From an uncultured Thiotrichaceae bacterium (GTDB lineage Bacteria > Pseudomonadota > Gammaproteobacteria > Thiotrichales > Thiotrichaceae): 64,000 nt of DNA. The first letter of the stretch is position 1. The number at the start of each line of letters is the position of its first letter. Positions 54,590-61,635 of the stretch are shown here, piece after piece. The position numbers and the translations under genes are program-made. The notes under the pieces are model-generated. The model had not been told where the DNA came from and searched no databases. It worked only from the letters and a program-made list of their open reading frames with translations. The stretch lies in assembly GCA_937925855.1 (NCBI GenBank), contig CALAMO010000012.1, forward strand, positions 105,169 through 169,168, read 5' to 3'.

Positions 54590-55921
54590 TTAATGCGTTG
54601 GGTATTCAAACTCCAGAACGCGGCCTGTGACCTCTTTATCTCTGGGTAACAGGTCATGTTCAATCAGAATATCTTGCACCTTATCTACCATATAAGCCCG
54701 TAACTTTGCGCCGTTATCATCTGGGAAAAACGCTGCAAATGATTGACTGTATGCCTCTGTCAAAACCTTGTTATTCATTGGCTCTGCTGTGTTTAGCGCC
54801 AACAATAGCGGTTCAATTTCTGCAACGCTGTCCAGGCTACCAAAATCAATATCACCAAAGCCGCTGGTTTGTTCGTTGATCCATGAAAGAATAAAACCTT
54901 CACGGGCTTGCTCGTCATACTGGCAACCTTCCGGCATTGCAAAGCGCCTTACTGCGCGGCCTGCATCAAATTCCAGTTCACCAACAATTCTTTCGTAAAG
55001 CGCCTTTCTGCGCTCGCTATCTGCATTCATGGTTAAATCCTTGTTTACGATTGTTTTACCAACATACTTTTTGATTTCCGTTGACTTGTAGCGCTTGGCT
55101 ATTTTGTCTTTACCATAGGGTAGCGGGAAATATTCAAAGCCTTCGGTTTCAGCAACCTTGTTAAATTTTTGCGGGCAAACGCCGAGCAGTGCAGCGGCCT
55201 TCCTTGCGGACAGGTCGAAGAACTTTGCATCACCTCTTGAGGGTGTCGGTTTGCGCTTGCTGCGTTTTGGGTTGGCGGCTAACTCCATGCGCTTTTCAAT
55301 GCGCTTGATATGGGCTTTCACGCCGCCTTTAGGGTTGTAGGTTTGCGATTGTTTAAGCCACTCCAGCGCCTTTGCTGAATCCTGCTGAATGAACGACATA
55401 CCCAACGCTTTCAGCAGTTTCGCCCGGATATAATCGGGCATACTGCGTTGACGGGTTTTTTCCTCCAGCTCCAGCAATACGCCTGAATGCTGTTGTGGTT
55501 CGTCCAGTGGAATAATGGCGTTTGCCATGTCTTCAACCACGATTTCAGGCAGCCTGCGTGCAGTGAATAAACGGGGTGGTTTCAGATCGTTAGCCAGCGC
55601 TACGGTGAGGAGCTGCAACGCCTGTTCATATTGCGCGGTATCTACATTCCAGATCAACAGCCACGCGAACACGTCGTTATTTTTGCCGGTGTTACCCGAC
55701 TGCAACAAGGGTTCAAGAAAATCGGCATACTCTGGCAATAATTCGCGCTTTAACTTGTTACGGTCTAAGCCCGACGGTACGCGGTTTATGCGTTCCAGAT
55801 CGGCATTCATTTTGTAATGAAACGCCCGGTAGTACTGCTGATTCACTGGCGGTTCTTCGCCTGTGGTCGCTTTGGCGGCTTCAACATTCGCCCGGTGGCG
55901 TTGAGCAGGTGAGATAGTCAT
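54590..55921 (-). CDS. P2 gpM-like small terminase with extra C-terminal domain
   Basis: A 443-residue protein whose first 230 residues follow P2 gpM: SPAQRHRANVEAAKA at the start, KRELLPEYADFLEPLLQSG, DVFAWLLIWNVDTAQYEQAL and RAKLLKALGMSFIQQDSAKA. P2 gpM has about 247 residues, so about 200 extra residues are present. These contain a helix-turn-helix-like segment near 236-275 (LSARKAAALLGVCPQKFNKV) and a helical end. The small terminase recognises cos/pac DNA, and the extension may give an altered DNA specificity. It follows the capsid gene by 3 bases. Confidence 0.82.
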   Translation of the reverse strand: MTISPAQRHRANVEAAKATTGEEPPVNQQYYRAFHYKMNADLERINRVPSGLDRNKLKRELLPEYADFLEPLLQSGNTGKNNDVFAWLLIWNVDTAQYEQALQLLTVALANDLKPPRLFTARRLPEIVVEDMANAIIPLDEPQQHSGVLLELEEKTRQRSMPDYIRAKLLKALGMSFIQQDSAKALEWLKQSQTYNPKGGVKAHIKRIEKRMELAANPKRSKRKPTPSRGDAKFFDLSARKAAALLGVCPQKFNKVAETEGFEYFPLPYGKDKIAKRYKSTEIKKYVGKTIVNKDLTMNADSERRKALYERIVGELEFDAGRAVRRFAMPEGCQYDEQAREGFILSWINEQTSGFGDIDFGSLDSVAEIEPLLLALNTAEPMNNKVLTEAYSQSFAAFFPDDNGAKLRAYMVDKVQDILIEHDLLPRDKEVTGRVLEFEYPTH

Positions 55922-55924
55922 GAT

Positions 55925-56971
55925 TTACGCCCAGCCGCCTTCACCGTCTGGCAACAAGACCGCACCGTCACGAATACCCGCCGCCTTGCCGTAATCCTCG
56001 ACCACGAACGCATCATTACTGCTTAGGTACTCTTCGATTCTGTCCCTTTTTGCGTTGTCGATTATCGTACGCCGCAAGCTGTCAGCCAGTGTGTAAACGC
56101 TGAGATTATCAAATGATGTGACCAGCACGCCGCGCTTAGGGAAGTAAGGAACGGTGATGGCTGGCATACCGGCTACCGCCTTATCAGCAAACCACGTTTT
56201 TAAGGCGTTGCGTTCAGTTGGTAGGTTGCTGTTATTCATCAAGCCCATACCGTGAGCGCTCCAAATCTCTTTACCCACGATTACCAACAAGTCGTCACTG
56301 TCCTGATACCACGCATCCAACAAGTTCAACGTAATATCAAAGACAGCCGCGTCCAGCGTGCCATATTTGCCGCCTTCACCAATCTTGTAAGCGTCGCCTG
56401 TTTCTTGTCCGTCGGAGTCGTAGCCCATAAGATTCTGAGGGCGGTTGTTGCGGATTTTCTTTAGCCAACCAATATTCACATCCTGCAATTTTGGGTTTGA
56501 ATCACGGTCTGTTTCAGCAGCGACAGATTCACCATTCCAGCCAATCATGAGCGTGTCGCGTGCCACTTGCCGTACTACCTGATTTCCGTAGCGTTCGGCT
56601 AAGTCACCCTGATACGCCCAGCTATCAACCTGTGAATACTTTATATGGGAATCAAAATTGGTTTTCTGGGTTTCGTACTGGTCAGCGTTCATCGTGCCGA
56701 CGTAACGGGTTTTACGTTCGTTTTCGTCGGTGTTGGTGCGACTGGCTAAAGGACTACCAATACCAAAGCCGATTTTCTGGCCTTTCGGGGCTTCTACCAG
56801 CGGGGTATTAATTTCATTCAGAAAGTCTGCGCTTTCGCCTTTCATGTCCTGAAAGACCTGTTGCACCTCTGGCTCTACGGTGAATTGCTCACCTAGCGCA
56901 TTATTTACACGGTTAAGACGTGCAACATCATCCATATAACCGTTAAACTGTTCACGTGTTTCTTTTCTCAT
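55925..56971 (-). CDS. P2 gpN-like major capsid protein
   Basis: A 348-residue homologue of P2 gpN. RKETREQFNGYMDDVARLN near residues 2-20, FTVEPEVQQVFQDMKGESADF near 30-50, SNPKLQDVNIGWLKKIRN near 170-187, DLLVIVGKEIW and AITVPYFPKRGVLVTSFDNLSVY (core VPYFPKRGVLVT) are shared. The start at 56971 has AGGA seven bases upstream; the frame to 57031 is less likely. It is the first gene of a three-gene head operon. A satellite with its own capsid resembles capsid-forming satellites, but here only N, M and O are kept. Confidence 0.92.
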   Translation of the reverse strand: MRKETREQFNGYMDDVARLNRVNNALGEQFTVEPEVQQVFQDMKGESADFLNEINTPLVEAPKGQKIGFGIGSPLASRTNTDENERKTRYVGTMNADQYETQKTNFDSHIKYSQVDSWAYQGDLAERYGNQVVRQVARDTLMIGWNGESVAAETDRDSNPKLQDVNIGWLKKIRNNRPQNLMGYDSDGQETGDAYKIGEGGKYGTLDAAVFDITLNLLDAWYQDSDDLLVIVGKEIWSAHGMGLMNNSNLPTERNALKTWFADKAVAGMPAITVPYFPKRGVLVTSFDNLSVYTLADSLRRTIIDNAKRDRIEEYLSSNDAFVVEDYGKAAGIRDGAVLLPDGEGGWA

Positions 56972-57360
56972 TGTCAATTCCTGTTTATGGAAAACAACGT
57001 CTTCACGACGTGCTGATATGCTTACAATCAAGCATCTCTATATCAAACTATCAGCAACTATAAGGCAGCGTCAACCCCATGTTATTGAAAAATAAAGTGA
57101 TAGTTTTGAAAAGTCGCTGAATCTTAGCTGAATATATTTGTTCTGCTGGAATCCTAACGCCAGCCTACCTAACCGTTTCCGTGTACAGGGCGGGGGGGAA
57201 TGTCGAAATGCAAATGCACGAAATTCATTGCACGAAATACCGCTGTATAGGGGGTTCAGGCGTAACTTGTGCGCGTCGTTGTGCAAAGTTGTGCAAATTC
57301 GCGCAACACCTATTTTCACCCTACTACAGCCAGACAGTACAAACTGATAGTTTCGCTGTG
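56972..57360. other. region upstream of capsid operon with iteron-like repeats
   Basis: About 390 bases with no convincing gene. TGCACGAAAT occurs twice (57215-57224, 57229-57238), GTTGTGCAAA occurs twice in direct tandem (57278-57287, 57288-57297), and a G-rich run GGGCGGGGGGG lies near 57188. It must contain the promoter of the head operon and is a candidate packaging or origin site. Confidence 0.45.
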
Positions 57361-57655
57361 AGTCGTTACGATTCGCCGGTTTTTAATCCCTTCGGGGACG
57401 TTCGCCACGTGGCAAGGGTTGCAGCTTCTACGGCACTGCAACCCGCTTACAAGGGTATAAAAGCGGATTGATAGCCGTATGGGGATTGTGCAGCCGCGCC
57501 CGTTGGTTGCGGTTCAATACCGGGGACACAAGGCTAAACCCTACGGGTGTCTATGCTGCTTTGGTGTGGGTTTTGGTGGGATGCTGGATATTTTTATATC
57601 CAGTGGTGCAGGGTTTCAGGCTGGCGGACAGCATAGCCAGCCTTGACGGTGTTAC
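57361..57655 (+). ncRNA. structured non-coding element, copy 1
   Basis: This region is non-coding and conserved with 59139-59406 and 60704-60972. Stems in copy 1: GGGTTGCAG/CTGCAACCC (57416/57436, only in this copy), GCAGCC/GGTTGC (57490/57505), GACAC/GTGTC (57525/57547), CTATGCTG/CAGCATAG (57551/57629), CTGGATAT/ATATCCAG (57584/57596) and AGGCTGGC/GCCAGCCT (57618/57636). The CTATGCTG pairing partner lies in the loop of the last hairpin, so a pseudoknot is possible. Changes between copies that preserve pairing do so as G-U on the plus strand. Confidence 0.6.
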
Positions 57656-58347
57656 TGTTTAAAGTATTCGCTTATTTCTTTATGAGTAAGACTTATAACA
57701 CCTTTAGGGGGGAACATACATTCATTATTAATTCTTTTTATGGTTGACATGTATTCTTTCACTGATATTTTTCTTGATCTATCTGCGCTTCCATTAGAAA
57801 ACCTAAAATAATCAGTTTTGGTTTTTGTGTTTGGGCTAAAGTAAGATATGGTTAAGTACGTGACGATATTCACATTGTCATAGATCGTTTTTTCTATAAT
57901 GCTTTCCGGGTCTAATTTCCAAACATCCTCAAAGTTTCCTCTTTTTTCTCTATATATTTCTGCTATGACTCCCTTGTTTTCTTTTGTGTATTTAACTGAG
58001 TCATAATAATCATGTAGTCCAAAACAAATGCTTTTGTCTAGTTTGAATGAATAAAAAGATACAAACGTTCTATCCGTGATCGACGGGTCGAAAAGCTCCT
58101 TACCTGCATTGTAAAAGCTTATCCGATCAGACCGACCTGCCTCATCATCAAAATCTGGTTCTGAACCTATATGTATTGCTGGAAAATCTGTTTTAATTTG
58201 ATAATCAAAACTGTCCTTGCTTACTTTATAAGTCATGTAAGCAATAATTGACACTGAAATGCCGATTATTATCATTGAAAATATTTCAAAGAATATTTTG
58301 TTTATTTCTAGCCATTTTCTTACGTCTGCAATAGTAATTGTTTTCAT
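57652..58347 (-). CDS. membrane-anchored cargo protein, unknown
   Basis: A 231-residue AT-rich gene between the non-coding element and the proQ-like gene, where the two other units carry toxin-antitoxin genes. One membrane segment near residues 19-42 (FEIFSMIIIGISVSIIAYMT) is followed by a periplasmic or cytoplasmic domain with a beta-rich pattern (YREKRGNFEDVWKLDPESII). Its start overlaps the proQ-like stop by 4 bases (ATGA). Base composition and position suggest exchangeable cargo, possibly anti-phage or superinfection exclusion; no family recognised. Confidence 0.6.
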   Translation of the reverse strand: MKTITIADVRKWLEINKIFFEIFSMIIIGISVSIIAYMTYKVSKDSFDYQIKTDFPAIHIGSEPDFDDEAGRSDRISFYNAGKELFDPSITDRTFVSFYSFKLDKSICFGLHDYYDSVKYTKENKGVIAEIYREKRGNFEDVWKLDPESIIEKTIYDNVNIVTYLTISYFSPNTKTKTDYFRFSNGSADRSRKISVKEYMSTIKRINNECMFPPKGVISLTHKEISEYFKQ

Positions 58348-58832
58348 TGCTCCACCCTTTCCTGCGATTTTATTGCAATTTGTTCTTCTGCTGTTTTTTG
58401 ATGGAGCTGTGTAATAGAGCTTTCTTGTTTTCCGTCCAAATTATAACGCTTTCCACCTTTAGCTAATTTAGATAAATATACTTTTTTTCGGGTATGGCGG
58501 CTTAATACTTTTTGCACTACTCTTTTAGATGTGCCGGGTATTTGCTCATCATTGCACAGCTTAAAAATAGCTTTCTCGATACCTAGCGTAAGCGGTTTAT
58601 AGCTTCGCCAGACTTCAAAATCATTCAGACGTTGATACAGTTCACGCGCCCGGAGTTCAGAGGGTGAAAATTCGGGCTTCTTCTTTGCTGGTGGCTTTGG
58701 TTTCTGCTGTTTTGGTTTTGCTGGTCTGGCTGGTGCTTTGCCCGGTTTGGTCAGTTTACCGGCTGGAATGTCAGCACGCTTGATAACGCGCTTTTTTTTC
58801 AGGCTTAGGGTTTTGCGTGGCTGGTCTGTCAT
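58344..58832 (-). CDS. ProQ/FinO-domain RNA chaperone, satellite-encoded (copy 1)
   Basis: A 162-residue protein with a basic, Pro/Lys-rich N-terminus (KPGKAPARPAKPKQQKPKPP, residues about 31-50) and a FinO/ProQ domain: ELYQRLNDFEVWRSYKPLTL, GIEKAIFKLCNDEQIPGTSK, then RHTRKKVYLSKLAKGGKRYNLDG. The HTRxxxYL and GxxRYxLxG elements are the family's RNA-binding core. It should bind structured RNAs or duplexes. It is the gene closest to attR and is coupled to the cargo gene. Confidence 0.88.
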   Translation of the reverse strand: MTDQPRKTLSLKKKRVIKRADIPAGKLTKPGKAPARPAKPKQQKPKPPAKKKPEFSPSELRARELYQRLNDFEVWRSYKPLTLGIEKAIFKLCNDEQIPGTSKRVVQKVLSRHTRKKVYLSKLAKGGKRYNLDGKQESSITQLHQKTAEEQIAIKSQERVEQ

Positions 58833-58935
58833 GGCGTTGGTCTACTCTTACAGTATGGTGATTATATGTGAAATTGGGCCGGGGTGTTTGGGCGTTTTGC
58901 CCTGTTCTTTTTGCTTTGTAAGTAATTGATTTATA

Positions 58936-58968
58936 TAGGCTGGAATGGTTAAATATAACCTATAGCCT
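58936..58968. promoter_or_regulatory. dyad-symmetric operator candidate upstream of proQ copy 1
   Basis: AGGCT...AGCCT arms surround GGTTAAATATAACC (58947-58960), giving nested dyad symmetry in the 190-base leader of the proQ-like gene. It could be a repressor site or a transcript hairpin. The equivalent region of unit 2 is shortened and lacks it. Confidence 0.4.
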
Positions 58969-59019
58969 GATTGGTGTTTTTTATTATTTATCAGTGGGTT
59001 AAGCGCGTCGGGGTTGGCG

Positions 59020-59070
59020 CTTGACATGGTGGGGGTCGGTGATTCGAGTTCACTCGTGCCTACCAAATTT
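59020..59070 (+). repeat. attR of the satellite element
   Basis: Identical 51 bases to 46562-46612. The preceding bases (GTGTTTTTTATTATTTATCAGT, first 20 shared) near 58975 recur before the truncated att at 60640, marking the conserved right arm of each unit. Confidence 0.93.
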
Positions 59071-59071
59071 A

Positions 59072-59112
59072 AGAGGCTGATCAATAACTTAGACGATTGA
59101 TCGGCCTTTTTT
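59072..59112 (+). terminator. terminator after right att repeat
   Basis: AGGCTGATC pairs with GATCGGCCT (one G-U) and is followed by TTTTTT. It is a diverged copy of the terminator at 46614-46653. Confidence 0.8.
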
Positions 59113-59138
59113 ATGCCTGCCTCTTTTAGAAAAGTTTT

Positions 59139-59406
59139 ATGGCTATGCTAAGTCGCAGAACAAGCGAACCCCTTAGGGAGCGTTGGCCACGGGGCAAGGT
59201 ATACAAGCGGGATTTATAAGCGTGTGTGAGTGGGGTGCAGCCGCACCCGCTGGTTGCGGATCACTGCCGGGGACACAAGGCTAATTCCTGTGGGTGTCTA
59301 TGCTGCTTTGGATGGGTGTTGGCTGGGATGATGGATGTTTTAATATCCGATGGTGCGGAGTTTCAGGCTGGTGGACAGCATAGCCAGCCTTGACGGGGAA
59401 AGGCTG
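59139..59406 (+). ncRNA. structured non-coding element, copy 2
   Basis: Homologous to copy 1 and about 90 percent identical by eye to copy 3. It keeps GCAGCC/GGTTGC, GACAC/GTGTC, CTATGCTG/CAGCATAG, GGATGTT/AATATCC and AGGCTGG/CCAGCCT. In GGATGTT the A of copy 1 is G and would pair with U only on the plus strand. The left boundary, ATGGCTATGCTAA, is shared with copy 3 but not copy 1. Confidence 0.6.
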
Positions 59407-59458
59407 TGAATCATGCGGCTATGGGCTTCACTTCCGCTAGTTCTTCGCCGGTTTCGCG

Positions 59459-59701
59459 TTAAATGGTTTCAATATCAAAGTCTGTAGGTTTAGCCAGTAC
59501 CGGGGCGACTGTTGCAGCGCACGGCCTAAACGTAAGGCCATGTCAGCGCCTACCGGCCTGCTGCCGTTAATGATGTGAGAGATGCGCATGGCGATACGTG
59601 CAGCGCCTTGGCAAACTGCGCTGGGCTAATGTTGAGGTCTTTGATAATTTCCTCAAGGAATACGCCGGGGTGAATGGCGGGTAAACCGTTGTCACTGCTC
59701 A
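59459..59701 (-). pseudogene. HigA/VapI-type antitoxin, frameshifted
   Basis: Translation of the minus strand gives LPAIHPGVFLEEIIKDLNIS followed by PAQFAKALHVS, then, in another frame, RISHIINGSRPVGADMALRL and GRALQQSPRYWLNLQT, and the end matches FDIETI in a third frame. This is the HigA plasmid-maintenance antitoxin pattern with two frameshifts. A TTG at 59701 overlapping the preceding stop is the likely start. It is non-functional as it stands. Confidence 0.75.
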
Positions 59702-60001
59702 AAGATTTACCCCAAAATGCTGACCATCCGGCATTTCTACGTTAAGGCTAATTTTTCCACCCATTGCCTCAATGTAGCGCTTTAAGCTGGATAGTCTTAT
59801 ATCCTGCCCCTGCTTTTCCATCCCCGCTATCGTCGGCTGCTTTACGCCTAAGCGCCCGGCAATTTCATTTTGTGTGATTTCTGCTTTCTTGCGCAGTTCA
59901 GCAAGGTGGATGCTTAACAGCATGTCGGCTGCTTGCTCTTTTGCTGCTGCAACAACTTCTGGCTTTTCTTGTTCCAGAATTTCATCCAGTGTTCTACCCA
60001 T
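59699..60001 (-). CDS. XRE-type antitoxin (HigA-like) of unit 2
   Basis: A 100-residue protein with ELRKKAEITQNEIAGRLGVK, then QPTIAGMEKQGQDIRLSSLK, the helix-turn-helix of RelB/HigA-type antitoxins whose toxin gene precedes them. The ATG at 60001 (MGRTLDEIL) overlaps the end of the toxin relic by 8 bases. The preceding acidic part (EQEKPEVVAAAKEQAADMLL) is typical. The antitoxin looks intact although its toxin is deleted. Confidence 0.8.
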   Translation of the reverse strand: MGRTLDEILEQEKPEVVAAAKEQAADMLLSIHLAELRKKAEITQNEIAGRLGVKQPTIAGMEKQGQDIRLSSLKRYIEAMGGKISLNVEMPDGQHFGVNL

Positions 60002-60100
60002 GATCATTCTCCAGTGTTTGCAGATGCTTCTGGTACTCTGCTTCTGCAATAGGGATTTAAACCAATCATCGAAAGCATCAGTGGTGATAACGTTCCACAT
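59994..60100 (-). pseudogene. HigB/RelE-type toxin with internal deletion
   Basis: The frame begins MWNVITTDAFDDWFKSLL, the typical start of HigB-like toxins. After a few codons, a second frame ends AEAEYQKHLQTLENDHG and a stop, the typical toxin end. Some 80 internal residues including all catalytic positions are missing and the two ends are out of frame. Confidence 0.78.
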
Positions 60101-60151
60101 AGTTTTACCTTTGTTTGATAGGTTATATGCTATATAGGTTTTTGCCGATAT

Positions 60152-60625
60152 TCAAGCTATTGGGGATTTCAACTCCTTTGCAGCATGTGCTATCTGGTTG
60201 CTAGTCACTTCGCCGCCCTCTTTCGCGTCCAGCGGGTAACGCTTACCGCCTCTGGAAACATTGGCCCGGTACACATCGCGCGCGGTGTGCATGCGCAGCA
60301 CTTTCTGTACTACCTTTTTTGAACCACCGGGGAACTGTTCATCATTACAGATTTTGAAAATCGCTTTCTCGATACCCAATGCCAGCGGCTTATAGCTTCT
60401 CCAGACTTCAAAGTCGTTGAGACGTTGATACAGTTCACGCGCCCGGATTTCAGAGGGTGAAAACTCTGGCTTTTGCTTTGCTGGTGCCTTTGGCCGTTGC
60501 TGCTTTTGTTTCGCCGGTCTGGCGGGTGCTTTGCCCGGTTTGGTCAGCTTACCCGCTGGAATATCAGCACGCTTGATAACGCGCTTTTTCTTCGGGCTTA
60601 GGGTTTTGCGTGGTGTGTCGGTCAT
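60152..60625 (-). CDS. ProQ/FinO-domain RNA chaperone (copy 2)
   Basis: A 157-residue paralogue of the copy 1 protein, with the same basic N-terminus (RKTLSPKKKRVIKRADIPAG) and FinO domain (ELYQRLNDFEVWRSYKPLAL, GIEKAIFKICNDEQFPGGSK, then RMHTARDVYRANVSRGGKRY). The RNA-binding RxHTxxxxY pattern and RGGKRYPLD end are intact. The C-terminal tail (EVTSNQIAHAAKEL) differs from copy 1. It sits at the same position, next to the right att, and precedes the HigBA relics. Confidence 0.88.
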   Translation of the reverse strand: MTDTPRKTLSPKKKRVIKRADIPAGKLTKPGKAPARPAKQKQQRPKAPAKQKPEFSPSEIRARELYQRLNDFEVWRSYKPLALGIEKAIFKICNDEQFPGGSKKVVQKVLRMHTARDVYRANVSRGGKRYPLDAKEGGEVTSNQIAHAAKELKSPIA

Positions 60626-60688
60626 GGCCGTGGCCTGAAGGGTGTTTTTTATTATTTATCAGTAATTTATGCACGTTGAGGCGTGCGT

Positions 60689-60703
60689 TTGACATGGTGG
60701 GGG
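60689..60703 (+). repeat. truncated att repeat
   Basis: TTGACATGGTGGGGG, the first 15 bases of the att core less one, joined directly to ATGGCTATGC of the structured element. It marks the boundary between unit 2 and unit 3; the remaining att and the terminator are lost. Confidence 0.75.
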
Positions 60704-60972
60704 ATGGCTATGCTAAATCGCAGAACAAGCGAACCCCTTAGGGAGCATTGGCCACGGGGCAGGGTATACAAGCGGGATTTATAAGCGTGTGAGGGATGGT
60801 GCAGCCGCGGCCGCTGGTTGCGGATCACTACTGGGGACACAAGGCTAAACTCTGCGGGTGTCTATGCTGATTTAGATGGGGGTTGGCTGGGATGATGGAT
60901 GTTTTAATATCCGATGGTGAGGGGTTTCAGGCTGGTGGGCAGCATAGCCAGCCTTGACGGGGATAGGCTGGG
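60704..60972 (+). ncRNA. structured non-coding element, copy 3
   Basis: It retains all stems of copy 2. AGG/TCT here replaces AGG/CCT of the inner part of the GACAC/GTGTC arm and pairs only if G-U on the plus strand is allowed. The loop of the GCAGCC hairpin varies freely (GCGGCCGCT against GCACCCGCT), as expected for an RNA hairpin. Confidence 0.6.
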
Positions 60973-61011
60973 AAGCGTTACGGGATAGTGAGGTTGCTAT
61001 TTCGCAACGGT

Positions 61012-61299
61012 TTATGCGGCTTCTGCATGTAATTTGATACCTAAGGCCCGCACTACCTTTGCCACTGTCTCATAACGGGGTTTTGAACCAGATGATAATG
61101 CTTTGTATAGGCTTTCGCGCCCTAAGCCGGAGTCGTTAGCAATTTGGGACATGCCACGCGCCCGCGCAACCGTACTGATTGCCATTAGAAAAACATCAGG
61201 GTCGCTATCTTCCAGCGCTTCATTCAAATAGGCTGCAATGCTGGCTTCATCAGTTAGATAATCAGCTGCATCAAATTTTGAAAAATTATTCATTGTCAT
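61012..61299 (-). CDS. higA: HigA-type addiction-module antitoxin (unit 3)
   Basis: A 95-residue antitoxin. FSKFDAADYLTDEASIAAYL, then NEALEDSDPDVFLMAISTVA and MSQIANDSGLGRESLYKALS are the pattern of the HigA-type 'addiction module antidote' with its helix-turn-helix. The ATG at 61299 or 61293 overlaps the toxin gene by 14 or 8 bases. It lies downstream of the toxin, the normal order for this family. Confidence 0.85.
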   Translation of the reverse strand: MTMNNFSKFDAADYLTDEASIAAYLNEALEDSDPDVFLMAISTVARARGMSQIANDSGLGRESLYKALSSGSKPRYETVAKVVRALGIKLHAEAA

Positions 61300-61600
61300 C
61301 ACCCTCACTTGGGAGTTCATCCGCCATTTGCATGGCTTTCTTAATGTTACGCTGCTGGCTGGATTTATCACCACCCACCAATAGTAAATAGAGCATATCG
61401 CCACGTTGCGTGTAGTAAACACGGTATCCGGGGCCTTTGTGTATCCGCATTTCGGAAATATTGCCCCCGACTGACTTATGGTCGCCAAAGTTGCCATGCT
61501 CTGCGCGTTCTATACGCAGAGCAATGTTGGCTTTAGCGCTAAGGTCTTTTAGCTTGATCAGCCATTCATCAAAGATTTCTGATTTGAGAATCGTGTTCAT
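61286..61600 (-). CDS. higB: HigB/RelE-family toxin (unit 3)
   Basis: A 104-residue toxin of the type II addiction-module killer family. IFDEWLIKLKDLSAKANIAL, RIERAEHGNFGDHKSVGGNI and EMRIHKGPGYRVYYTQRGDM contain the family's RIxRxxxGNxGDxKxVGxGxxExRI pattern with a catalytic Arg. The following GGDKSSQQRNIKKAMQMA is standard. It is intact and adjacent to its antitoxin, so the pair could be active and help keep the array. Confidence 0.87.
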   Translation of the reverse strand: MNTILKSEIFDEWLIKLKDLSAKANIALRIERAEHGNFGDHKSVGGNISEMRIHKGPGYRVYYTQRGDMLYLLLVGGDKSSQQRNIKKAMQMADELPSEGDDNE

Positions 61601-61635
61601 AATTTATTGTATCCAAACGGATACTTTTGTGCAAT

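Larger units (their letters stand above)
46613..59070. mobile_element. phage-satellite-like element integrated at tRNA-Val
   Basis: A 12.5 kb element. Genes run almost wholly on the minus strand: ProQ-cargo at the right end, then a structured non-coding region, a capsid/terminase/scaffold operon, two small genes, a rolling-circle replication gene, two membrane proteins, excisionase and integrase next to attL. Only three P2-type head genes are present, without portal, large terminase, head completion, tail or lysis genes, so it could not form a phage by itself and probably exploits a helper. Confidence 0.8.
59071..60703. mobile_element. minimal unit 2: att, structured element, TA cargo, ProQ
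   Basis: A 1.6 kb unit right of attR with the same right end as the satellite but no integrase, replication or capsid genes. It contains the non-coding element copy 2, two antitoxin-type genes (one decayed), a decayed HigB-type toxin and an intact proQ-like gene, and ends at a truncated att (15 bases). Confidence 0.7.

Noticed and set aside
57181..57471. Plus-strand frame of 96 codons upstream of and inside the structured element
   Set aside because: It covers repeats and RNA stems, differs in length among copies and has no counterpart in copies 2 and 3.
59020..59070. Possible second tRNA-Val gene
   Set aside because: Again only the 3' half; it is the attR core.
57361..60972. CRISPR-like repeats
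   Set aside because: Three long repeats separated by kilobases with genes between them, not a short repeat/spacer array.
57361..60972. Retron or group II intron
   Set aside because: No reverse transcriptase gene in the window and no domain V-type hairpin.
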